DNA of 64,000 nucleotides, from the NCBI RefSeq assembly GCF_018617855.1, contig NZ_JACSKY010000001.1, forward strand, positions 1-64,000, written 5' to 3'. A program made the translations under genes and the position numbers. Each line of letters starts with the position of its first letter. Position 1 is the stretch's first letter. Under the pieces are notes generated by a model. The model saw nothing but the letters and a program-made list of their open reading frames with translations, made no database searches and was not told the DNA's origin. Below are positions 25,953 through 33,274 of the stretch, one piece after another. The DNA is from Exiguobacterium qingdaonense. GTDB lineage: Bacteria; Bacillota; Bacilli; Exiguobacteriales; Exiguobacteriaceae.

Positions 25953-27164
25953 ATGGAGACAATCAATTGGAAGAAAAAGATGGAGGAACAGTTGAGGCGA
26001 AGTGGATTCACCTTACAAGTCGAAAACATGTCCAATATTCGCTTGACTGAGATTCATGCGAGTTCTTCGCCATTGATCTCTTATCCATTGCGTGTCCGTC
26101 TATACGAGCGGATGGGGTGGCTCATGTGTACGGTCGATTCGCCAACTCTTGACCGAAACGAAGACCACCCGCTGTTTGAGCGAATGGTGACCGCCGTTTT
26201 CGAACGGATTGTGCGTCACATGTATAGCGGATATGGGTTTCATGTATTGACATTCATCGGTGATACTGGGAACTACATCACGCCTAAAGAGTCTGAGACG
26301 GGAGAAGTCGTCCGACTCATCGCCCATCTATGGAATGACCGCTCTTACATTCACCTCGATACGTTTGAAGAGTATCCTGCCTTATACGTCACGCCGCCCT
26401 GGGCCCACCAAGCATATGCGATCGAGAGCACGGATGACGAATGGGTCATCTATGCAGGAAGGGGCGGAAGACCGTCAACGGATTATCGGGCTGACGGTGT
26501 CGAGTTGAAACCACATCGGTTGGCGGACGGAGAGCTCTTCTTTCCTGTTGATCGGATTCAAAAGGAGAAAGGAACGCTCGCCTTTGCCGAATGGCTCCGA
26601 CTTGAACGAAGGGAAGTAGAGGACTTCATGATGTCATTCATGCAAACGATCAGGAAGTTCGACCCGTCCTTCGGATTCGCCTGGGGTGGGACCGAGTCGT
26701 TCTTCCATGGGGTTCCAGTCGAACCGTACGCACAGGTGCTCAGACTTGAAAGCGGGAAACGTCGCTATCGTGTCATGAACAATACAGCGAAGCGACTGTT
26801 CGCCGTATCAGACGATCCGAATGAATGTTTGAAGGAAGTGAATCGGACATTGGGAACGATCACCCTTCCTGAAAAGCGTGTGTCAGCGCTCGGGCAACTC
26901 GTCATGGGAATTTGGCAACAGTTTGAGACCGATGAAGAGACGTATATTCAAGAAGTCGCATCTCGGGACATCTCTAAATTTCAGATGGAGGAGAGGATTG
27001 GTCATGCCTTGGCGAATCAGCAACGGATTCGTTGGATTGAAAAAAACCATCCACATCAACAAGTGATTGAATATGCTCATCTTCGCATCACCTTCCCGAA
27101 TCGACCACCGGGAATCGTTACTGTCGAACCTGCTGAATCCGGACACGAAAGAGGTGCCTTATGA
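25953..27164 (+). CDS. Unrecognised cytoplasmic protein, first gene of a pair
   Basis: About 404 residues, no signal peptide or membrane segment. I do not recognise a family. It begins with a basic amphipathic helix (NWKKKMEEQLRRSGFTLQV) and has mixed alpha/beta character with many aromatic residues. A serine/glycine-rich spot (YAGRGGRPSTDYRADG, about residue 170) is notable. ATG 25953 or GTG 25944 may be the start; neither has a strong ribosome site. It overlaps the next gene by ATGA, so the two proteins are likely made together and may act together. Confidence 0.6.
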   Translation: METINWKKKMEEQLRRSGFTLQVENMSNIRLTEIHASSSPLISYPLRVRLYERMGWLMCTVDSPTLDRNEDHPLFERMVTAVFERIVRHMYSGYGFHVLTFIGDTGNYITPKESETGEVVRLIAHLWNDRSYIHLDTFEEYPALYVTPPWAHQAYAIESTDDEWVIYAGRGGRPSTDYRADGVELKPHRLADGELFFPVDRIQKEKGTLAFAEWLRLERREVEDFMMSFMQTIRKFDPSFGFAWGGTESFFHGVPVEPYAQVLRLESGKRRYRVMNNTAKRLFAVSDDPNECLKEVNRTLGTITLPEKRVSALGQLVMGIWQQFETDEETYIQEVASRDISKFQMEERIGHALANQQRIRWIEKNHPHQQVIEYAHLRITFPNRPPGIVTVEPAESGHERGAL

Positions 27165-28300
27165 GAATCGTTGATGCCCGTGCCATGCCGATTGATCATG
27201 AAGACGTCATTGCCGTCACACCGACCTCAGTTTATTATCGGGAGAAGTCGGAGAGGACGTCTTTCTCACTCTATCGTTTTGACGAGGAGGACGGTGTCAT
27301 CACACAGTTGAATCGACGTCCTTATGAGGATTATGGATATCCGAAGCTTTTCGTCGATGGAGAAATCGTCTACTTCTTAAACGAGACGCCGGATGGTAAA
27401 GGTATGGTCAAGACGGAGCTGATTGCGTTCTCATACATTTCGGGAACGGAGGAGGTCGTTTCAACATTTGAAAAGAGAGGGAACAGTACATTGTTTTGGG
27501 TGCTCGACCATCGTTACTTCCTCTTTTTAACGACGTTCGAGTCATCTGATGAGGCGTGGTTATACGATCGAGTGACAGGCCAGCGCGAGCGTATTCGTGA
27601 CGAGCGTCTCGTCGGGAAGACGGAGCGATTCAGGGAACTGTACTTGTTCACGACCACATTCGAAGGTGTCCCGTTCATTGTCTGTAACGCGAGACTTGAT
27701 GAGTTCGATTATTATGATGCGCTCGACAGTGGACGAATCTCTCCTGACGATCCGATCGACCATTCTGAGGCGCTCCTCATTTGTCCGCTCGAGGAAGCGG
27801 TCGAGGCGGTGTGGGATCAACGGGTAGAGCTACCGTTCGACGACATCATCCGCTTGCAGGGGGAAGGGGATACGGTTCAATATTTAGGAGAGAAGGACGG
27901 CACACTCCGATTTTCAGCATTCGTCGACGCATTGAACGAAGAAGTCATCTATGATTTGACAGCATCGGATGTATTGCATGAAGTGTCTGTCATTGACTGG
28001 GGGGCTTATGAACCGATTGATTTCACATATGATGATATCGGTTCGACGATTTTTGTAAAGGTCGATGAGAGCGACATGCATACGGAGGTGATCGATATTG
28101 CGACGGGTGCACGTTATATCGATGTAGAACCGTTCGAACGTGTCATTGGTCGCCGTTTTCTCGTTCATGAGTATACGGAAGGGCTCATGAGTGGAATCGT
28201 CATTTTTGATTTAGAATCAGAAGAGCGTCACTCCTATGAGAACGCTTATTATATGGTCGTCGACGAAGCGATTTTAATTTTGTCAATGTCTAGCATTTAA
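27161..28300 (+). CDS. Unrecognised protein, second gene of a pair, possible beta-propeller
   Basis: A 379-residue acidic protein of repeated short beta-strand-like segments (for example VIAVTPTSVYYREKSERTSFSLYRF, IVYFLNETPDGKGMVKTELIAF, YFLFLTTFESSDEAWLYD), a pattern seen in beta-propellers. No signal peptide is seen. No catalytic motif was recognised. It is translationally coupled to the preceding unknown gene through an ATGA overlap and ends in the terminator at 28299-28339. Confidence 0.6.
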   Translation: MRIVDARAMPIDHEDVIAVTPTSVYYREKSERTSFSLYRFDEEDGVITQLNRRPYEDYGYPKLFVDGEIVYFLNETPDGKGMVKTELIAFSYISGTEEVVSTFEKRGNSTLFWVLDHRYFLFLTTFESSDEAWLYDRVTGQRERIRDERLVGKTERFRELYLFTTTFEGVPFIVCNARLDEFDYYDALDSGRISPDDPIDHSEALLICPLEEAVEAVWDQRVELPFDDIIRLQGEGDTVQYLGEKDGTLRFSAFVDALNEEVIYDLTASDVLHEVSVIDWGAYEPIDFTYDDIGSTIFVKVDESDMHTEVIDIATGARYIDVEPFERVIGRRFLVHEYTEGLMSGIVIFDLESEERHSYENAYYMVVDEAILILSMSSI

Positions 28301-28339
28301 TTATAGCCACCACCCATTATTTAGGTGGTGGCTATAATT
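28299..28339. terminator. Hairpin between the unknown pair and xerS
   Basis: AATTATAGCCACCACC (28299-28314) pairs perfectly over 16 bp with 28324-28339. The T-runs are weak, but its place between convergent genes fits a bidirectional terminator. It lies ten bases from dif-like site A. Confidence 0.65.
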
Positions 28340-28348
28340 AGAGTTATT

Positions 28349-28376
28349 GGTTTACATAACGAATTATTGTAAACCT
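28349..28376 (-). other. dif-like recombination site A (overlaps the 3' end of xerS)
   Basis: On the minus strand a 28-bp site has left arm AGGTTTACAAT, centre AATTCG and right arm TTATGTAAACC. The outer eight bases of the arms are perfect inverted repeats (GGTTTACA/TGTAAACC). The right arm equals the XerD half-site of Bacillus dif apart from its last base. The last codons and stop of xerS lie inside it. Site B at 30631 matches 25 of 28 positions. Confidence 0.6.
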
Positions 28377-29377
28377 GATATGGCGTGTTTTTTCCGTTCG
28401 TCCCCGATATGGGCATAAACTTGAGTAGTCGCCACCGATTCATGTCCAAGGAGTTGTTGAATCGTCAACACGTCAACACCACTCATCGCTAGTCGTGTTG
28501 CGAACGTATGACGCAGCTTATGCGGTGTCACTTGCTTATGAGATAAAAAAGGTAGATACGGTTTTAGTCGGTCAATATGACCCTTCAATATGTGTTGAAC
28601 TGTTCGCACGGCGATGCGTCTCCCTTTCTCATTTTGGAAGAGAGCCCCATCGCCTCGTGTGTTCCGAAACTCTGTAAGAAGAGGGTGGAGTGGCCCTGCC
28701 ATCGGGATCAGTCGTTCTTTGTCACCCTTCCCAATGACACGAATCGTTCCCGTCTCGAGGTCGAGATCGGACCAGTTAAGTCCCACGAGCTCGGATACAC
28801 GCATTCCTGTCAGTCCGAGCAGTTGAATGATTAAAAAGTCACGCGAGCGGTTCGCTTCATACCAACTCGCCTCGCGATTGGTCATGCCGACATTGCTTCG
28901 TACGAGCGTCGAAAAATCGAGCCATTCCGCTTCTGTCAAATAGACGGGATTACGTTTGCCTCGCTTTGGCCGTTCGACAGATTGGAACGGGTTGGTTGTC
29001 GCCTGATTTGATTCAATCAAATAGTTAAAGAGCGATTGTAGTGTCGAGAGTTTTCGATTGATGACACTCGGGGAGTTCTCGAGGTCGAGGGCGAGATACG
29101 TCGCATAGGCTTCCGCTCCCGAATGGTCGATTTCTGTGAACGCCTCTAAATCAATCGCCTCCGGTTCTAACTTGGTCCCGCTCACATGCTCGACCCAGCG
29201 GAAGAAGCCCAAGATGTCATACACATAGCGTTGGGCCGTCTGCTTCGAATAATGTTTGGCGGCCAGATGATGGAAAAACTGTTGGATAAATGTTGGTAGC
29301 TGTTGGAGCCCGTTCAACTCGAATCGTTTTGCGGTCGTAAGGGTGGGGCGTTGTCCAAGTTGACGGAATATACTCAT
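28364..29377 (-). CDS. xerS: Tyrosine recombinase, XerS-like
   Basis: A 337-residue site-specific recombinase. Residues about 30-125 form the SAM-like DNA-binding domain; the catalytic domain has Arg193 (TGMRVSEL), Lys near 217-220, His286 and Arg289 (HKLRHTF), His312 (LGHES) and nucleophile Tyr321 (TTQVYAH). The longer N-terminal region and the segment NREASWYEANRSRDFLIIQLL resemble streptococcal XerS rather than XerC or XerD. In streptococci xerS lies beside its own dif site; here a dif-like site overlaps the gene's 3' end. It may resolve chromosome dimers or move a local module. AAAGGGG precedes the ATG. Confidence 0.82.
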   Translation of the reverse strand: MSIFRQLGQRPTLTTAKRFELNGLQQLPTFIQQFFHHLAAKHYSKQTAQRYVYDILGFFRWVEHVSGTKLEPEAIDLEAFTEIDHSGAEAYATYLALDLENSPSVINRKLSTLQSLFNYLIESNQATTNPFQSVERPKRGKRNPVYLTEAEWLDFSTLVRSNVGMTNREASWYEANRSRDFLIIQLLGLTGMRVSELVGLNWSDLDLETGTIRVIGKGDKERLIPMAGPLHPLLTEFRNTRGDGALFQNEKGRRIAVRTVQHILKGHIDRLKPYLPFLSHKQVTPHKLRHTFATRLAMSGVDVLTIQQLLGHESVATTQVYAHIGDERKKHAISGLQ

Positions 29378-29391
29378 TAAAATCCCCTTTC

Positions 29392-30435
29392 TCAGGTTGA
29401 CCTGACTTGATTTTTACCGTTCTGTTTACCTTCACGAAGATAATCATCAGCCTCTTTCACGATCTCTTCAATCGTATCGTGATCTGTGCGGATGGCAAGA
29501 CCGAACGTCATTGTAACGTGTAGTCGCTCTCCTGCGTAATCGAGATGCGTTTCTTCGACCTGGCGTCTCAATCGTTCCGTCGTCCCATAAAAGTCACAGG
29601 CCGGGTCGGATAAGAACAGGAGAAACTCTTCTCCTCCCCACCGGACCGCGATGCCGTCGACATCAGATAAGGTGGTAGCGACTTGTTGGATGACGCGGTC
29701 TCCACAGTCGTGCCCGTATGTCTCGTTGAACGACTTAAATCGATCGATATCCCCAAGTGCGAGTGCATATGGGACACCGTCACGTGCGGCCTGGTCGATC
29801 GCCTCGGAAATTCGTTCGTGTCCGACTTTCCGGTTCAACAACCCGGTCAGTCCATCTGTCGAAGCGAGGATTTGGAGTCTTTCATTTGACAGCTCGAGTT
29901 CGTCCGTCACTTTGACGACTGCCGACTCGAAGATGAACGAGAGGCCGACAATCATCATGACGGTCGAGAGGATACAAAAGAGACCGAGTGCCTGCTCGAC
30001 TTGTTCGGGCAATGTCTCGATACCGTCCGATACGTTGATGAAAAGCAGGCTATAAATCAACAGTGCGAGTACAGTGGCTAAAGTACGCTGACCTCTAGTC
30101 ACGCTCGGTATGAAAAAGACGCCGTAAGCCATCATGAGGATGAAGTAATGCATATTGATCCCCCAACCGAGAATGATGGTCGAGATGATTGCGTTGTAGA
30201 TGACTTCGATGAAGAGCCCGGCGAAGAAAATCCCATACCATCGCTTATGTACAAAATAAAACGAAACCGTATAGTAGGTGACGCTCAAAGCGTTTGATAG
30301 GAATAAAGAGGTCACATCCAATCTCCAAAAAATCAAACAGAGTAAGAAGTGGACCAGCCAAGCGATCACATTTCCGTAAAATGTGATGCGCTCATTGTAA
30401 AGTGTGCCGCGACGAGATTCATATGTCGTCCCCAT
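29392..30435 (-). CDS. Membrane-bound diguanylate cyclase (GGDEF)
   Basis: A 347-residue protein with about six N-terminal hydrophobic helices (residues about 20-180) and a C-terminal GGDEF domain carrying the active-site variant WGGEEFLLF. DGLTGLLNR and ALGDIDRFKSFNETYGHDCGD are the usual flanking motifs, so it should make cyclic di-GMP from two GTP. The Arg-x-x-Asp inhibitory site is not evident. ATG 30435 has a perfect AAAGGAGGTG upstream. It is followed fourteen bases later by xerS on the same strand, so the two may be cotranscribed. Confidence 0.87.
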   Translation of the reverse strand: MGTTYESRRGTLYNERITFYGNVIAWLVHFLLCLIFWRLDVTSLFLSNALSVTYYTVSFYFVHKRWYGIFFAGLFIEVIYNAIISTIILGWGINMHYFILMMAYGVFFIPSVTRGQRTLATVLALLIYSLLFINVSDGIETLPEQVEQALGLFCILSTVMMIVGLSFIFESAVVKVTDELELSNERLQILASTDGLTGLLNRKVGHERISEAIDQAARDGVPYALALGDIDRFKSFNETYGHDCGDRVIQQVATTLSDVDGIAVRWGGEEFLLFLSDPACDFYGTTERLRRQVEETHLDYAGERLHVTMTFGLAIRTDHDTIEEIVKEADDYLREGKQNGKNQVRST

Positions 30436-30630
30436 CTCACACCTCCTTTGTTTCATTATATCGAAAGAGGATTCATTTTTGAATAAGAGTTATTCAAATC
30501 ACGACGAAAAGTGTCGATATTGCGTATTTATTTTTGCGTGAAATAGATATTTCACGCAAGGTTCATGAAATGCGAAAATGATAATCGATCGGTACTATTA
30601 ATCGATTGATTGATTTTACTGCAATACAAT
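30436..30630. promoter_or_regulatory. AT-rich region with two inverted repeats upstream of the cyclase
   Basis: No gene is present. TTGCGTGAAAT (30534-30544) and its exact inverse (30549-30559) are separated by four bases; AATCGAT (30583-30589) and ATCGATT (30601-30607) by eleven. They lie between the cyclase start and dif-like site B. They may be operators for the cyclase-xerS operon or accessory sites for recombination. Confidence 0.4.
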
Positions 30631-30658
30631 AGGTATACAATAATTTATTATGTAAACC
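30631..30658 (+). other. dif-like recombination site B
   Basis: Left arm AGGTATACAAT, centre AATTTA, right arm TTATGTAAACC on the plus strand. It differs from site A at one arm base and two central bases and lies in inverted orientation to it, 2.25 kb away. The xerS and cyclase genes lie between the two. Confidence 0.6.
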
Positions 30659-30776
30659 ATATTCAGATGTCTTTATATTGAAACGATGTATCATTATACT
30701 TTATGATGAAAATAAGACTTGAAACAATGAGGAAGGTAACGTTACACTGTAAACGTAAACCGAAGGGGGATTTTTG

Positions 30777-31181
30777 ATGGATGATCAACGTTTGACGCAA
30801 CTTTTGTCTGAAGCGAAGACCATCGCGGTCGTCGGTGTGTCCGACAACCCGAACAAGACTGCCAACCAGATTGCAGAGTATTTACTGCGCGTCGGGTATA
30901 CCGTCATCCCCGTCAACCCGTTGCTCGAAGAGTGGAACGGACGTAAGGCGTATCCTTCCGTCGAGAGCATACCGGGTAGAATCGATATCGTCGACGTGTT
31001 CCGTCGCAACGAATATTTGGCGGGTGTCGCAGAAGACGCGGTACGGCATGGGGATGTCGGGCTCGTCTTCAATCAGCTCGGTCTCTCAAGTCCTGAGGCG
31101 GAGCAAATCGCACGCGATGCAGGGCTCGATTACATTGAGAACCGCTGCCTGTACGTGGAACATGCTCGTCTACTCGGATAA
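30777..31181 (+). CDS. yneT: CoA-binding domain protein (YneT-like)
   Basis: A 134-residue protein with a single CoA-binding Rossmann domain: KTIAVVGVSDNPNKTANQIAEYLLRVGYTVIPVNP near the N-terminus and VEDVVDVFRR-like and NRCLYVEH segments later. Function is unknown in the family. In Bacillus subtilis yneT lies directly before parE, as here, which supports synteny with that terminus region. ATG 30777 has AAGGGGGA upstream. A strong terminator follows, so parE has its own promoter. Confidence 0.85.
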   Translation: MDDQRLTQLLSEAKTIAVVGVSDNPNKTANQIAEYLLRVGYTVIPVNPLLEEWNGRKAYPSVESIPGRIDIVDVFRRNEYLAGVAEDAVRHGDVGLVFNQLGLSSPEAEQIARDAGLDYIENRCLYVEHARLLG

Positions 31182-31212
31182 GACCTACCTCCATGGTAGG
31201 TCTCCTTTTTTT
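31181..31212 (+). terminator. Terminator of yneT
   Basis: AGACCTACC (31181-31189) pairs with GGTAGGTCT (31195-31203) and is followed by CCTTTTTTT. Confidence 0.85.
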
Positions 31213-31307
31213 CAGCGATAGCTGACAAGGGAGACTTGCCAGAATGAATGAACAGCTATACAATAGGGAAGAAAAACGAACGTGTGTTCGAAATTGAGGT
31301 GACTGCT

Positions 31308-33272
31308 ATGTCAACAGATTTATTTAACTATAACGAAGACGCCATCCAGGTGCTCGAAGGACTCACGGCCGTTCGGAAACGACCGGGGATGTACATCGGG
31401 TCAACCGACCATCGCGGGCTTCACCATCTCGTCTATGAGATCGTCGATAACGCGATCGATGAGGCGCTCGCCGGATTCGGCGGTCAAATCGATGTGACGA
31501 TTCATAAGGGGGATGCGATCACGGTCCGTGACCACGGTCGTGGAATGCCGACGGGGATGCACGCCTCCGGAAAACCGACACCTGAAGTCATCTTCACCGT
31601 CCTCCACGCCGGTGGGAAGTTCGGCCAAGGCGGCTATAAGACGTCTGGTGGACTCCACGGCGTCGGGGCCTCGGTCGTCAACGCCCTCTCGAACAAGGTC
31701 GTCGTGACGATCTATCGCGACGGGAAAGTGTTTGAGCAGACATTCGCGGACGGCGGTGTGCCGCAGACGACACTGATTGAGACAGGCAAGACACGTCAGA
31801 CCGGGACGAGCGTCTATTTCAAACCGGATGCGTCCATCTTCTCGACGACGTATAACTATGACACGCTCGCCGAACGTCTCCGCGAATCGGCCTTCCTCTT
31901 AAAAGGATTGACGATCACGCTCACGGATGAGCGTACCGACAAACAAGAGACGTTCCATTACGAGGAAGGGATCGCCGAGTTCGTCCAATATTTGAACGAC
32001 GACAAGGCGACACTCCACCCGATCGTCTATTTCGAAGGAACGGAGAACGAGATTGAGATTGAACTCGCGTTCCAGTTCACGGACGCCTATTCCGAGAACG
32101 TCCTCTCATTCGTCAACAACGTCCGTACGCGTGACGGTGGGACGCATGAGGTCGGCGCCAAGACGGCGATGACCCGGATCATGAACGAGTATGCAAGAAA
32201 GAACGGGCTACTCAAGGAGAAGGATAAGAACCTTGACGGTGGCGATGTCCGTGAAGGGCTTACGCTCATCGTCTCGGTCCGAATCCCTGAGGAGTTCCTT
32301 CAGTTCGAGGGACAGACGAAGTCGAAACTCGGATCTCCAGAGGCGCGAGCGAGTGCGGACAGCGTCATGGCGAAGCAATTGACAATCTTCCTAGAAGAAA
32401 ACCCGCAGATGGCGACGATGCTCATCAAAAAGGCGATTCGCGCGGCTCAGGCCCGCGAGGCGGCCCGTAAGGCCCGTGAAGAGGCGCGGAACGGGAAGAA
32501 AAAGAAACGTTCGAGCATCTTGAACGGCAAATTGACGCCGGCGACGTCAAAAAACGCCGCAAAGAACGAGCTATTCCTCGTCGAGGGGGACTCGGCCGGT
32601 GGTTCTGCCAAACAAGGTCGTGACCGCACGTTCCAAGCGATTCTTCCGTTACGCGGGAAGGTGATCAACTCGGAGAAGTCGAAGCTCCAGGACATCATGA
32701 AGAATGAAGAAATCAACACGATCATCCATGCGATCGGTGCCGGGGTCGGTCACGATTTTGACTTGGATGACTGTAACTTCGACAAGATCATCATCATGAC
32801 GGATGCCGACACGGACGGTGCGCACATCCAAGTGCTCCTTCTCACATTCTTCTTCCGTTATATGCGCCCGCTCGTCGAGGCGGGGCGTGTATTCGTCGCC
32901 TTGCCGCCGCTCTATCGCGTCTCGAAAGGGAAAGGCAAGTCCGAGCAGTTCGACTATGCCTGGGATGAAGAGGCGCTCGAGAAACTACTCAAAGTGTATA
33001 AAAAGGGCTATATCCTCCAGCGCTATAAAGGTCTCGGTGAGATGAACGCGGACCAGCTATGGGAGACGACGATGAACCCGGACACCCGTACGCTCATCCG
33101 TGTCACGGTCGACGATGCGGCCGTCGCGGACAAACGCGTCTCGGTCTTGATGGGTGACAACGTCACGCATCGCCGGGAATGGATCGAGGAGAACGTCGCC
33201 TTCGGACTCCAGGAAGATGATTCGATCATCGCCAATGAACATGTGACTAAAGCGATTGAGGAAGTGATGTAA
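31308..33272 (+). CDS. parE: DNA topoisomerase IV subunit B (ParE)
   Basis: A 654-residue ATPase subunit of topoisomerase IV, which decatenates daughter chromosomes. The GHKL ATPase motifs are EIVDNAIDEALAG, DHGRGMPTG and GLHGVGASVVNALS. The TOPRIM domain has EGDSAGGSAKQGRDR and DADTDGAHI, and QRYKGLGEMNADQLWETTMNP is the C-terminal gyrB/parE block. Neighbouring parC and yneT identify it as ParE rather than GyrB. ATG 31308 is chosen for the GAGGTGA five bases upstream. Codons here are visibly more often C- or G-ending than in flanking genes. Confidence 0.95.
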   Translation: MSTDLFNYNEDAIQVLEGLTAVRKRPGMYIGSTDHRGLHHLVYEIVDNAIDEALAGFGGQIDVTIHKGDAITVRDHGRGMPTGMHASGKPTPEVIFTVLHAGGKFGQGGYKTSGGLHGVGASVVNALSNKVVVTIYRDGKVFEQTFADGGVPQTTLIETGKTRQTGTSVYFKPDASIFSTTYNYDTLAERLRESAFLLKGLTITLTDERTDKQETFHYEEGIAEFVQYLNDDKATLHPIVYFEGTENEIEIELAFQFTDAYSENVLSFVNNVRTRDGGTHEVGAKTAMTRIMNEYARKNGLLKEKDKNLDGGDVREGLTLIVSVRIPEEFLQFEGQTKSKLGSPEARASADSVMAKQLTIFLEENPQMATMLIKKAIRAAQAREAARKAREEARNGKKKKRSSILNGKLTPATSKNAAKNELFLVEGDSAGGSAKQGRDRTFQAILPLRGKVINSEKSKLQDIMKNEEINTIIHAIGAGVGHDFDLDDCNFDKIIIMTDADTDGAHIQVLLLTFFFRYMRPLVEAGRVFVALPPLYRVSKGKGKSEQFDYAWDEEALEKLLKVYKKGYILQRYKGLGEMNADQLWETTMNPDTRTLIRVTVDDAAVADKRVSVLMGDNVTHRREWIEENVAFGLQEDDSIIANEHVTKAIEEVM

Positions 33273-33274
33273 CG

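Noticed and set aside
30735-30761. GGTAACG...GTAAACC stretch resembling the dif-like sites before yneT
   Set aside because: Only the outer GGT and GTAAACC agree with sites A and B; the middle does not. It contains a separate GTAACGTTAC palindrome and is better seen as a possible operator.
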